Source: an uncultured Kiloniellales bacterium
Lineage (GTDB): Bacteria; Pseudomonadota; Alphaproteobacteria; Kiloniellales; JAKSDN01
Direction of reading: 5' to 3'
NCBI GenBank assembly: GCA_947258885.1
Contig: CAMYKD010000042.1
Span: 1-41,173 of the forward strand
DNA length: 41,173 nucleotides
Below the pieces are notes generated by a model. That model was not told the DNA's origin. It was given only the letters and a program-made list of their open reading frames with translations, and did not search any database. This document shows, in pieces, positions 27,045-35,225 of the stretch; position 1 is the stretch's first letter, and the number at the start of each line of letters is the position of its first letter. The position numbers and the translations under genes were made by a program.

Positions 27045-27566
27045 TTGACCGACCCGATCGCCGAGATCCTGCGCCTCAGCCGGCGCATGCGCGTGGAAGC
27101 CGGCCGCGGCCCGAGCGCCGCCGAGCTGGCCGGCTATTTCCACTTGCCGCTGGCCGAGGTGCGCGACGCCCTGGCGCGCGCCAAGGACTTGGCCGCCGCG
27201 GAACTCGTGGGTGACGGGAATTCCGGCGGGGCGGAGGTGCCGGGCGGGTTGATCGAGGCCTTGACCGAGGAGGAGGAGCGGGCCCTCTGCCGGCGCTTCG
27301 GGATCGACCGTGAGGACGGAGCCGCGACCGCGCGGCCGCTCGACGCCGCGATCCAGGGCAAACTGCGCAAGACCACCAAACAGGTGTTGGCCAGCTTGAC
27401 TCCGCGCGAGCAGCGGGTCTTGAGAATGCGCTTTGGCATCGGCAGGGACACCGGCGACACCCTGGAGGACGCCCGCCAGCAGTTCTCGGTCACCCGCGAG
27501 CGCATCCGCCGGATCCAGGCCAAGATGCTCTCGAGGCTCAAGCCGAAGGACCCCGAAGACACCTGA
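27045..27566 (+). CDS. Sigma-70 regions 3-4-like protein without region 2 (copy B)
   Basis: A 173-residue protein. Residues about 1-52 match region 3 of RpoD (ILRLSRRMRVEAGRGPSAAEL). A partial extra region 4.1 copy follows (LTEEEERALCRRFGID), then a nearly complete region 4: [35 protein letters not shown] and [16 protein letters not shown]. The recognition helix is almost that of RpoD, with Gln to Arg at one -35 contact position. A 36-nt block (27475-27510) is identical to rpoD 26211-26246, pointing to recent duplication or gene conversion. The start is a TTG at 27045, 21 nt after copy A, without a convincing ribosome site, so the true start could differ. Region 2 is absent. Confidence 0.65.
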   Translation: MTDPIAEILRLSRRMRVEAGRGPSAAELAGYFHLPLAEVRDALARAKDLAAAELVGDGNSGGAEVPGGLIEALTEEEERALCRRFGIDREDGAATARPLDAAIQGKLRKTTKQVLASLTPREQRVLRMRFGIGRDTGDTLEDARQQFSVTRERIRRIQAKMLSRLKPKDPEDT

Positions 27567-27661
27567 CGGCGCGGCGGCCCGCCCAGTCCGCTTCAGGCCC
27601 GGCTTCCCCCCATCCCCGCAGGCGACGTAAACTCCTTCGAGCGACTCGGGCGGAGCGGGCG

Positions 27662-28879
27662 ATGCCGATTCTGAAATTCACGGAACAGGCGGTGGCCGAG
27701 GCCAGGGCGCCGGCCGCGGGCCGGCTCGATCTCTGGGACGAGGAGCTGCCGGGCTTCGGCCTGCGGGTCAGCGGCGCGGGCCGCAAGTCCTGGCAGGTCA
27801 TGTACCGGGTGGCGGGCCGCAAGCGGCGCCTGACGCTCGGGCGCTATCCGGCGCTGTCGCTCGAAATCGCCCGCGACGCCGCCGAGGACGCCCTCAGGGA
27901 GGCCGCGAAAGGCCGCGACCCGGCGGCCGAGCGCGCCTCGATGACCGGCGGCGCGCTGACCTTCGAGGCCTTCGCCAGGGCCTACCTCGAGCGCCATGCC
28001 AAGCCCAACAAGCTGAGCTGGGCCGAGGACGCCCGGATGATCGAGCGCGACCTGCTGCCGGCCTGGCGCCGCCGGCCGGCCGAGACCGTCACGCGGCGCG
28101 ACGTGATCGAGTTGCTCGAGCGCGTCGTCCGGCGTGGCCATCCCACCGCCGCCAACCGGCGTCTGGCCCTGGTGCGCAAGATGTACGCCTGGGGCCTCGA
28201 GGTCGACCTGGTGCCCGCGAGCCCCGTGGTCGCGGTCAGGGCGCCGGCGCGCGAGGCGCCCCGCGAGCGGGTCCTGGGCGAGGCCGAGCTGGTCGCCCTG
28301 TGGTCGGCCTGGGAGCGGATCGGCTGGCCCTTCGGTCCGCTCGGCAAGCTGATGCTGCTGACCGCCCAGCGGCGGCGCGCGGTGGCCGGATTGCGCCTGG
28401 CCGACATCGGCCTGGCCAGCCGGATCTGGACCCTGCCGCCCGAGGCGGCGGGCGGGCGGGTCGGCGGGCGGGCCGGCGGCCGGGGCGCGCACGCGGTCCC
28501 GCTCTCGTCCTTCGCGATCGAGATCCTGACCTCCCTGCCCCGGACCGACAGCCGCTACGTGTTTCCCGCGCGCGGCCATTCGGGGCGGCCGGTCTCGGGC
28601 TTCTCCAAGGCGGCCCGGCGCATGGCCGAGCTGTCCGGCGTCGGCGACTGCCGCCTCGGCGACCTGCGCCGCACCGCCGCCGCCGGCATGGCGCGGCAGG
28701 GCGTTTCGCCCCATGTGCTCGGCTGGATCCTGAACCGTGGCGTCGGCGGCCGTCCGGGTTTCGCCGGCCCGGCCGAAAGCGACATCGAGGCCACGCGCCT
28801 GGCGCTCGAGGCCTGGGCCGAACGGGTCCGCGAGATCGTCCGGGCGGGCGCTTCGGACAGGCCGGCGGCGGCGCCGTAG
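27662..28879 (+). CDS. P4-type tyrosine integrase, catalytic residues lost
   Basis: A 405-residue protein with the layout of P4-family integrases: an N-terminal DUF4102 arm-binding domain (DLWDEELPGFGLRVSGAGRKSW, LTLGRYPALSLEIAR), a SAM-like core-binding domain (about 95-190), and a catalytic domain. Arg I is present (LLTAQRRRAVAGLRLADI) and Arg II is in DLRRT. The His of HxLR is Gly (LGDLRRT), the later His is Arg (ILNR), the Lys before VPLS is gone, and the nucleophilic Tyr is absent: the region before the final ALEAWA helix has no Tyr. Recombination is therefore not expected. The frame is intact with a GGAG site, so it may be a domesticated DNA-binding protein. It lies between the sigma fragments and a tRNA gene. 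Confidence 0.82.
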   Translation: MPILKFTEQAVAEARAPAAGRLDLWDEELPGFGLRVSGAGRKSWQVMYRVAGRKRRLTLGRYPALSLEIARDAAEDALREAAKGRDPAAERASMTGGALTFEAFARAYLERHAKPNKLSWAEDARMIERDLLPAWRRRPAETVTRRDVIELLERVVRRGHPTAANRRLALVRKMYAWGLEVDLVPASPVVAVRAPAREAPRERVLGEAELVALWSAWERIGWPFGPLGKLMLLTAQRRRAVAGLRLADIGLASRIWTLPPEAAGGRVGGRAGGRGAHAVPLSSFAIEILTSLPRTDSRYVFPARGHSGRPVSGFSKAARRMAELSGVGDCRLGDLRRTAAAGMARQGVSPHVLGWILNRGVGGRPGFAGPAESDIEATRLALEAWAERVREIVRAGASDRPAAAP

Positions 28880-29232
28880 AGCGCCGAGGCGGTCCCGGAC
28901 GTCGGGCGGAACTCCGCCTCTCTGTCCGATTCTCTTTGGTACCCGACAAGGAACCCAGGCGAAACCGCTATCCGAACAAACTGGCATCAATATATTCTTA
29001 TATAATAATAATTCCGAAAACAACACGCTATAGAGCGCTTGATTATCAGTCAGATGCTCTAAAGGTGGAGCCGTGCGGCGTGCCCTCCCGCGCCGGTCGG
29101 CCAGCCGACCGGTCGGGGGTCCGACAGCGCGGCGTTCGTGCCCGCTCCGCACGGCGGCGTGCCGAAGGGCGGTGGCCCCGGCCGGCCCAAATTTCTGTCC
29201 TCTGTCCGGCCGTTTTCTGATATCTGACACAC
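28880..29232. other. 353-nt non-coding stretch before the tRNA
   Basis: No credible gene lies here. The stretch has a sharp A+T-rich part (about 28985-29025, with several TATA runs) unlike the surrounding GC-rich DNA, then a hairpin-forming tRNA-like piece (29031-29072) and a GC-rich remainder up to the tRNA. The change in composition next to an integrase suggests an old insertion boundary. The A+T-rich part could also hold a promoter for the tRNA. Confidence 0.6.
29031..29072 (-). other. tRNA-like relic (D arm and anticodon arm)
   Basis: On the minus strand GCTC-(8 nt)-GAGC can form a D arm. After one base comes a 5-7-5 anticodon-arm shape with loop CTGATAA (GAT) but only three Watson-Crick pairs and one wobble in the stem. 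No acceptor stem or T arm with TTCRA is found. On either strand TAGAGC (29031-29036) and GCTCTA (29056-29061) also form a simple hairpin. It may be a fragment left by integration at a tRNA gene, or chance. Confidence 0.25.
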
Positions 29233-29308
29233 GGGCCCGTAGTTCAGCGGTCAGAACGCGCCGCTCATAACGGCGTTGTCGCAGGTTCGAATCCTGCCGG
29301 GCCCACCA
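29233..29308 (+). tRNA. tRNA with CAT anticodon (Ile2 or Met)
   Basis: A full 76-nt cloverleaf. The acceptor stem is GGGCCCG with CGGGCCC, then the D arm GTTC/GAAC, the anticodon arm CGCCG-CTCATAA-CGGCG with anticodon CAT, variable TTGTC, the T arm GCAGG-TTCGAAT-CCTGC, discriminator A and an encoded CCA. The G1-C72 pair excludes initiator tRNA. A CAT anticodon leaves elongator Met or Ile2 (whose C34 is changed to lysidine by TilS); I favour Ile2 from general appearance but cannot prove it. It is downstream of the inactive integrase. Confidence 0.93.
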
Positions 29309-29405
29309 CCGACACCGGCGTTGGCGAAGGCGCTTGGCGCCCTCGAGAGACACGCCGGGGTGAAGCGCCGGGGCGAGCGTTCTGGAAGCGGCAAGGAGAA
29401 CGGTC

Positions 29406-30203
29406 ATGAAGAAGGGCTTGAAGATCGGGGGCGGCGCGGCCGCCGTCTTGATCGTCGTGCTGGCGGTCGTCTTCTACTTCGTGTTCACCTCGCTCGGCTC
29501 GCTCATCGTGGCGGCGGTCGAGAGCTTCGGCTCCGAGGCCACGCAAGCCGATGTCGAGCTCAACTCGGCCGAGGTCTCGGTGACCTCCGGCGAGGGCGCC
29601 CTGCGCGGGCTGCGCGTCGGCAATCCCCAGGGCTTCGCCACGGACGGCGCGGTCTGGCTGGGCGAGGTCAGCCTCAAGCTGGACGTCGCCACGGTCACCT
29701 CGGACCCGGTGGTCATCAAGGAGATCGTGATCCAGGCGCCGGAGGTGACCTATGAGCTGGGTGACGCCGGCAGCAACATCGACGCCCTGAAGCGCAACGT
29801 CGACCGCTACGCCAAGCAGATGTCCGGCGGTGGCGGCGAAGGCTCGGGCGCAGGTGCCGGCAGCGGCGGCGCCGAAGGCCCCAAGCTGATCATCGAGAAT
29901 CTCTATGTGCGTGACGGCACGGTCAAGGTCAGCGCCAGTGCGTTGGGCGGCAAGACCCTCAGCGTGCCGCTGCCCGCCGTCCACCTCAAGGACATCGGCA
30001 AGGACACGGGCGGCGCGACTCCGGACGAGGTCATGGCGGCGGTGTTCTCGAGCGTCAGCGGGACCGTCGGCAAGGCGGTCTCGCCGCTCGCCCTGGACAA
30101 GCTGACCGGCGCGGCGGAGACCGGCGCCGCCGGTGCCAAGGACGCGCTGGAGAAGGGCGCCAAGGACGCCGGCGACACGCTCAAGAAGCTGCTCGGGAAC
30201 TAG
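29406..30203 (+). CDS. AsmA-like membrane-anchored protein
   Basis: A 265-residue protein with one N-terminal TM segment (about 10-30), then a periplasmic domain with repeated beta strands: VELNSAEVSVTSGEGALRGLRVGNPQGFATDGAVWLGEVSLKLDVAT and IVIQAPEVTYEL are typical of AsmA/DUF748-related proteins. A Gly/Ser/Ala-rich linker (about 139-158) separates a second strand region (LIIENLYVRDGTVKVSA). The C-terminus is Ala/Lys-rich and helical (KDALEKGAKDAGDTLKKLL). Larger members of this family act in envelope lipid transport; a role for this short form is unknown. AAGGAG precedes the ATG by 7 nt. Confidence 0.78.
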   Translation: MKKGLKIGGGAAAVLIVVLAVVFYFVFTSLGSLIVAAVESFGSEATQADVELNSAEVSVTSGEGALRGLRVGNPQGFATDGAVWLGEVSLKLDVATVTSDPVVIKEIVIQAPEVTYELGDAGSNIDALKRNVDRYAKQMSGGGGEGSGAGAGSGGAEGPKLIIENLYVRDGTVKVSASALGGKTLSVPLPAVHLKDIGKDTGGATPDEVMAAVFSSVSGTVGKAVSPLALDKLTGAAETGAAGAKDALEKGAKDAGDTLKKLLGN

Positions 30204-30293
30204 TCGAGGGCGGACTCGGCGTGCAGTTGCCGTGACCCGTTGTGATGATGCGAAGCCCCTGGTCGGCGCGGGGCTTGGGGAGCAGGTACGCGT

Positions 30294-31772
30294 ATGGACA
30301 TGGCAGAAATCGACCACGCCGATCTGGTGATCCGGAACGCGCGGCTGATCGACGGCAGCGGCGGGCCGTCGATGCGGGGCGATATCGCGGTCACGGACGA
30401 CCGCATCGCGGGCCTCGGCGATCTCTCCCGCGTCGAGGGCGCGGTCGAGATCGAGGCGGGCGGCCGGGCCGTCGCGCCCGGCTTCATCGACGTGCACACC
30501 CACGACGACCGGGCGCTCCTGGTCGACCCCGCGATGACCTGCAAGGTGAGCCAGGGGGTCACGACCGTGGTCGCCGGCAACTGCGGCGTCAGCCTGGCGC
30601 CGCTCGCGCTTCGCCGGCCGCCGCCCGCGCCGCTCGACCTCGTCTGCGACAGCGCCGAGGGCTTCTTCGCCGACTTCGGGGCCTATCTCGACCGCCTGGA
30701 CGGCGCGCCCGCCGCGGTGAACGCGCTCTGCCAGGTCGGCCATTCCAGTTTGCGCGCGGGCGCCATGGACGGCCTGGACCGTCCGGCCAGCGGCGCCGAG
30801 ATCGCGGCCATGCGCGCCGAGCTCGAGCGGGCGCTGGAGGCCGGCGCGATCGGGCTCTCGACCGGGCTCGACTATGCGCCCGCGGCGGCCGCCCCGACCG
30901 GGGAGGTGATCGCGCTCGCCGAGGCGGTGGGCGCCGCGGGCGGCCTCCACACCACGCATATGCGCAACGAGGCCGACCGGGTCATGGACTCGCTGGAGGA
31001 GACCTTCGCGATCGGCCGCGCGGCCCGGGCGCCGGTCGTGATCTCGCACCACAAGTGCGCCGGCAAGGCGAACCACGGCCGCTCGGCCGAGACGCTGGCC
31101 CTGATCCACCGGGCCCGGCAGGGCCAGGCGGTCGGCCTCGACGCCTATCCCTACAACGCCGCCTCGACCGTGCTCGAGCGGAGCTTCATCGAGAAGGCGA
31201 GCCGCGTCATCGTCACCTGGTCGAAGGCGCGGCCCGAGGTCGCCGGCCGCGACCTCGCCGGGATCGCGCAGGAGATGGGCCTCGGGCTCCAGGAAGCGGC
31301 CGAGGCGCTGCAGCCGGCCGGCGGCATCTTCTTCACCATGGACGAGGCCGACGTGCAGCGCATCCTGGCCTACCCCGGGACCATGATCGGCTCCGACGGC
31401 CTGCCGCACGACGAATTCCCGCACCCGCGACTCTGGGGCACCTTCCCGCGCGTCCTGGGCCACTACGCGCGCGAGGTCGGGCTGTTCCCGCTCGAAGAGG
31501 CCGTGCACAGGATGACCGGCCTCTCGGCCCGCCGTTTCGGCCTCGCCGAACGCGGCGCCCTCAGGCCCGGCGCTTTTGCCGACCTGGTGCTGTTCGACCC
31601 GGAAACGGTGATCGACACGGCTACCTTCGAGGCGCCGAAGACGCCGGCCACCGGTATCGACCTGGTGCTGGTCAACGGCCGCGCGGTCTGGCGGGACGGC
31701 GAGACCACCGGCGCGCGCCCCGGCCGGGCGATCCGCCTGCGGGCGCTCGCGGAACTGGGCGCGGCCGGTTGA
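30294..31772 (+). CDS. N-acyl-D-amino-acid deacylase family amidohydrolase
   Basis: A 492-residue enzyme of the D-aminoacylase branch of the amidohydrolases, which hydrolyse N-acyl-D-amino acids (or similar amides) in the cytoplasm. Metal-site marks are HTH in GFIDVHTHDD, the bridging Cys in VVAGNCGVSLAP, His in LHTTHMRNEADR and in ISHHKCAGKANHG, and the catalytic Asp in MIGSDGLPHDEFPHPRLWG. The C-terminal small barrel ends with GLVxxGxxAD-type residues (GALRPGAFADLVLFDPETV). All expected residues are present. The start may be 30294 or 30300. A PaaK-like gene follows after 28 nt. Confidence 0.9.
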   Translation: MDMAEIDHADLVIRNARLIDGSGGPSMRGDIAVTDDRIAGLGDLSRVEGAVEIEAGGRAVAPGFIDVHTHDDRALLVDPAMTCKVSQGVTTVVAGNCGVSLAPLALRRPPPAPLDLVCDSAEGFFADFGAYLDRLDGAPAAVNALCQVGHSSLRAGAMDGLDRPASGAEIAAMRAELERALEAGAIGLSTGLDYAPAAAAPTGEVIALAEAVGAAGGLHTTHMRNEADRVMDSLEETFAIGRAARAPVVISHHKCAGKANHGRSAETLALIHRARQGQAVGLDAYPYNAASTVLERSFIEKASRVIVTWSKARPEVAGRDLAGIAQEMGLGLQEAAEALQPAGGIFFTMDEADVQRILAYPGTMIGSDGLPHDEFPHPRLWGTFPRVLGHYAREVGLFPLEEAVHRMTGLSARRFGLAERGALRPGAFADLVLFDPETVIDTATFEAPKTPATGIDLVLVNGRAVWRDGETTGARPGRAIRLRALAELGAAG

Positions 31773-31800
31773 CCGTATCGCCGCGACCGGACGTCCCCGG

Positions 31801-33186
31801 ATGACGGAGCTGCTCCTGAAGAGCTCGGTGGATGGTGTCTGCTGGCCGGCGGTGCCCGAGCCCAGGGGATCGGCGCTCCTGGCCGTTCTGTTCCAGCTCG
31901 AGCAGAGCCAGTGGTGCTCCGCCGAGCGCTTGTTGGAGCGGCAGATGCGGCAGCTGGGGTTGCTCGTGGCCCATGCCCGGCGCCGGGTGCCGTTCTACCG
32001 CGGTCGTCTGAAGGGCCTGCGGCTCGGGCCCGATGGCGGCCTGCGTCGGGACGACTGGCTGCGGCTGCCCGTGCTTTCTCGGGCCGAGATCCAGGCCGCC
32101 GGCGATACCCTGAGCAGCGGTTCCCTGCCGCCGAACCACGGCCGGACAAGCGAGATCTTCACCTCCGGGTCCACCGGCAGGCCGATCCGCGTCGTCAGGA
32201 GTCAGCTGTGGGAGCTGCTCTGGAGTGCCTTCACCGTTCGCGATCACCTGTGGCACCGCCGGGACATGAGCGGCAAGCTGGCGGTCATCCGCGAGTCGGG
32301 TGCAGGCAAGGCGCCCTATCCCGACGGCACCGCCGCCCCGAACTGGGGCGGCTCGAGCAGCCCGGTCTTCGACACGGGACCCTCGGTTGGCCTGAACATC
32401 ACCTGCGGCCTCGAACAGCAGGCGGACTGGCTCCGGCGCCAGGATCCGGACTATCTTCTCACCCACCCGAGCATCGTCCACCGTCTGGCCGAACACTGCC
32501 TCGGCGGGGGGATCCGCCTGCCCGGCCTGCGCCAGGTCGAGACGATCTCCGAAGTCCTCCGTCCGGCCACGCGCGCGCTCTGCCGGCAGGCCTGGGGCGT
32601 GCCCCTGGTCGATATGTACACGGCGCGGGAGGCGGGCTACATCGCGCTCCAATGTCCCGAGCACGAGCACTATCACGTGCAGTCCGAAGGGATCCTCGTC
32701 GAGGTCCTGGACGAAACCGGCCGTCCCTGTCCGCCCGGCGAGGTCGGGCGCGTGGTGGTGACGCCGCTGCACAACTTCGCCATGCCGCTCATTCGTTACG
32801 AGATCGGCGACTATGCCGAGGTCGGCGGCCCGTGTCCCTGCGGCAGGGGGCTGCCCGTGCTGCGGCGGATCCTTGGACGCAAGCAGAATATGCTGGTCAT
32901 GCCCTCCGGCGAGGAGCGGTGGCCACTGCTCTCGTCGGAAGACATGAGCCGGTTCCTCGCCGTTGCGCCGATCCGGCAGTACCAGTTCGCTCAAACGGCC
33001 CTCGAGACGATCGAGCTTCGCCTGGTCGTAGGGCGTGTCCTAACGCCCGCCGAGGAGACCGAGCTGCGCCGCTGGGTCGTCGACAAGTTTGGCCACCCGT
33101 TCGATGTGCGCCTCTCCTACCACGCGGAGATCCCGCGGACCGCCGCCGGGAAGTACCAGGACTTCGTGTCCGAGGTCGCGACGTGA
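31801..33186 (+). CDS. Phenylacetate-CoA ligase-like (PaaK/CapK) adenylating enzyme
   Basis: A 461-residue member of the AMP-forming family. The phosphate-binding loop is TSGSTGRPIRV, the A5-type motif is MYTAREAGYIALQCPEH, the A7 motif is RYEIGDYAE next to the CPCGRGLP signature typical of PaaK-type enzymes, A8 is RILGRKQNMLV, and the A10 lysine is in PRTAAGKYQDF. All catalytic positions look intact, so it should adenylate a carboxylic acid. The acid is not known; no paa genes are adjacent. The N-terminal WCSAERLLERQMRQLGLLVAHARRRVPFYRGRL stretch is also family-like. It follows the deacylase and is convergent with the surface-protein gene. Confidence 0.85.
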   Translation: MTELLLKSSVDGVCWPAVPEPRGSALLAVLFQLEQSQWCSAERLLERQMRQLGLLVAHARRRVPFYRGRLKGLRLGPDGGLRRDDWLRLPVLSRAEIQAAGDTLSSGSLPPNHGRTSEIFTSGSTGRPIRVVRSQLWELLWSAFTVRDHLWHRRDMSGKLAVIRESGAGKAPYPDGTAAPNWGGSSSPVFDTGPSVGLNITCGLEQQADWLRRQDPDYLLTHPSIVHRLAEHCLGGGIRLPGLRQVETISEVLRPATRALCRQAWGVPLVDMYTAREAGYIALQCPEHEHYHVQSEGILVEVLDETGRPCPPGEVGRVVVTPLHNFAMPLIRYEIGDYAEVGGPCPCGRGLPVLRRILGRKQNMLVMPSGEERWPLLSSEDMSRFLAVAPIRQYQFAQTALETIELRLVVGRVLTPAEETELRRWVVDKFGHPFDVRLSYHAEIPRTAAGKYQDFVSEVAT

Positions 33187-33219
33187 GTCCGGGCCTGTCG
33201 CGGATTGCCGTCCGCCACG

Positions 33220-33996
33220 CTACTGGAGGATTCGCCAACTTCCGTCGGGCTGGCGGCAGGCCCGTCCGTAGGCCTCCTCGACCCGGCCACCGACGATGAC
33301 GGTCTGCTGGTATTCGCGGCAGTACTGGCCCGTGTTGTCGCGTCGGCCCTCGCGAACCGGGGTGACCGTTCCGGAGTGGCCGGTCTCGGGGTTGTTCCAC
33401 CGGATTGGCGTGCCGAGGGGCGCCGTCCCCGCCCGCTGCGCGGCGTCGCGGGCACAGCCCTCGTCGGTCACGTCCAGATAGGCCCCCACTTCCCGACCTA
33501 GAAACATGCCGAGGAAGGTTCCCGCCGCGACGGCCGCGACCTTTCCGTCCCCCTTGCCGTGCTGGCTGCCGAGCAGACCGCCGATGGCGGCGCCCAGCAG
33601 CGTTCCGGCGTGCTCCTTGGAGCCGCAGGGAACGATGATCGGCGGCAGGCCGTGATGCGGCGGCCCGGCGCGGCCGCGATGATGGTAGCGGCCTTCGCCG
33701 CCTTCACCGCCCTCGCCACCTTCCCGCGTTCGCCAGCCTTCGCCGCCCTCGCCGCCCTCGCCACCCTCGTAGCGGTGCTTATGCCCGACGTAGTAGAGAC
33801 CGACGTCGGATTGCGCCCATAGAGGACCGGCGGATCCGCTTGCGGCGTCGTCATCGCCGGGATTGGGATGGCGGGTGGGCCGTGAGACCGCCGGGACAAG
33901 CGGGGGCGGCATGGCCACGCCCGCCTTCAGCTGATCAGCGAACGACGGTGCCCCGGCGACACCGGCCAGGACGACAAGGGTAAGTGGCTTGATCAT
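33220..33996 (-). CDS. Glycine-zipper surface protein (RT0821/17-kDa antigen type)
   Basis: A 258-residue exported protein. The signal peptide (1-20) is followed by a disordered Gly/Glu-rich and His-rich part with perfect GGE repeats (about 78-100), then a glycine-zipper segment (GTLLGAAIGGLLGSQHGKGDGKVAAVAAGTFLGMFLG, about 131-167), then a 17-kDa surface-antigen-like domain (WNNPETGHSGTVTP, YCREYQQTVIVGGRVEEAYGRACRQPDGSW). Such proteins are found at the outer membrane. The GGE repeat makes the DNA at about 33694-33775 repetitive and prone to length change. It is convergent with the PaaK-like gene. Confidence 0.85.
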   Translation of the reverse strand: MIKPLTLVVLAGVAGAPSFADQLKAGVAMPPPLVPAVSRPTRHPNPGDDDAASGSAGPLWAQSDVGLYYVGHKHRYEGGEGGEGGEGWRTREGGEGGEGGEGRYHHRGRAGPPHHGLPPIIVPCGSKEHAGTLLGAAIGGLLGSQHGKGDGKVAAVAAGTFLGMFLGREVGAYLDVTDEGCARDAAQRAGTAPLGTPIRWNNPETGHSGTVTPVREGRRDNTGQYCREYQQTVIVGGRVEEAYGRACRQPDGSWRILQ

Positions 33997-34113
33997 GGCA
34001 TCCCCTATAGCTCTCCATTGCAGCTCTGTACGATCCAGAAACCCCCGACCGGCAAACCCGCGCCGCGCTTGGCCTGCTGCGCCGGCAGATCCGTGGCCGC
34101 CGCGCGGGCGTCC

Positions 34114-34377
34114 CTACCTGGCGTAGGCGCCGCCGCCCGGCAGCTCGATGTTGACCTCGAGCATGGAGACGTTGCCCAACTCCTCGACGCGGACCGAGAC
34201 CTTGTCGTCCGAGATCTGCATGTACTTCTTGCACACGCGCAGCAAGTCCTTGTGCAGCTTGGGCAAGTAGTCGGGGCCCCTCACGCCGGCCCGCTCATGC
34301 GCCATCAGGATCTGCAGCCGCTCGCGCGCCGCGGGCGCCGAGGGCGGCTGCTTCCGGAACAGATCGAGAAGGCTCAT
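34114..34377 (-). CDS. minE: Cell-division topological specificity factor MinE
   Basis: An 87-residue protein. The N-terminal MSLLDLFRKQ membrane and MinD-binding segment is followed by ARERLQILMAHERAG, then the dimerisation domain ending VEELGNVSMLEVNIELPGG. MinE releases MinD from the membrane by stimulating its ATPase, restricting MinC to the poles. Its ATG overlaps the minD stop by 4 nt (ATGA), so translation is coupled. It is the last gene of minCDE. Confidence 0.96.
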   Translation of the reverse strand: MSLLDLFRKQPPSAPAARERLQILMAHERAGVRGPDYLPKLHKDLLRVCKKYMQISDDKVSVRVEELGNVSMLEVNIELPGGGAYAR

Positions 34378-35189
34378 GCCGACCTCCGCAGCAGCCTTTG
34401 GAAGATCCCGCGCCGCTCGGCGGTCAGGAAGCGATGCTCGAGCGAATCGCCGAGGAAGCGGCCGACCGCGTCGGCGTAGGCCTGGCCCGGCTGCGAGGCC
34501 GAATCGAGGATGACCGGCGACCCGAGGTTGGAGGCGCGCAGCACCGACTGGCTTTCCGGAACCACGCCCAGAAGCGGGATCGCCAGGATCTCCATCACGT
34601 CGTCGACGGTCAACATCTCGCCGGTCTCGACCCGGCCCAGGTCGTAGCGGGTCAGCAGCAGGTGCTCCTTGACCGGCTCCATCTCCAGCTCGGCGCGGCG
34701 CGAGCGGCTCGCCAGCACGCCCAGGATGCGGTCGCTGTCGCGCACCGAGGAGATCTCCGGGTTGGTCACGATGACCGCCTCGTCGGAGAAGTAGAGCGCC
34801 ATGAGGGCGCCCTTCTCGATGCCCGCCGGGCTGTCGCAGATGATGAAGTCGAACTCCTGGCGGAGCGCCCCCAGAACCCTTTCGACCCCCGGCTTCGTAA
34901 GGGCGTTCTTGTCGCGCGTCTGCGAGGTCGGCAGGATCCACAGGTTCTCGACCCGCTTGTCCCGGATCAGCGCCTGCTTCAGCCGCGCGTCGCCGTTGAT
35001 GACGTTGATGAAATCGAATACGACGCGGCGCTCGCAACCCATCACGAGATCGAGGTTGCGCAGGCCCACGTCGAAATCCACCACCACGGTCTTGTGGCCC
35101 TTGAGCGCGAGGCCGGCGGCGAAGGACGCGGCGGAGGTGGTCTTGCCGACACCGCCTTTGCCGGACGTCATGACGATTATCTTGGACAC
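34374..35189 (-). CDS. minD: Septum-site determining ATPase MinD
   Basis: A 271-residue ParA-type ATPase. The deviant Walker A is SGKGGVGKTT (9-18), with DFDVGLRNLDLVMG (switch) and FDFIICDSPAGIEKGA (Walker B region). The C-terminal amphipathic helix GIFQRLLRR is the membrane-targeting sequence. With ATP it binds the membrane and recruits MinC. It lies 36 nt after minC and overlaps minE. Confidence 0.97.
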   Translation of the reverse strand: MSKIIVMTSGKGGVGKTTSAASFAAGLALKGHKTVVVDFDVGLRNLDLVMGCERRVVFDFINVINGDARLKQALIRDKRVENLWILPTSQTRDKNALTKPGVERVLGALRQEFDFIICDSPAGIEKGALMALYFSDEAVIVTNPEISSVRDSDRILGVLASRSRRAELEMEPVKEHLLLTRYDLGRVETGEMLTVDDVMEILAIPLLGVVPESQSVLRASNLGSPVILDSASQPGQAYADAVGRFLGDSLEHRFLTAERRGIFQRLLRRSA

Positions 35190-35225
35190 GAAGTTCTCCG
35201 AGGGTTGCTGGGTTGATTGGACGGT

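Noticed and set aside
30253-30276. AAGCCCC/GGGGCTT hairpin between the AsmA-like gene and the deacylase as an intrinsic terminator
   Set aside because: The 7-bp stem is not followed by a T run, so termination of this type is not supported.
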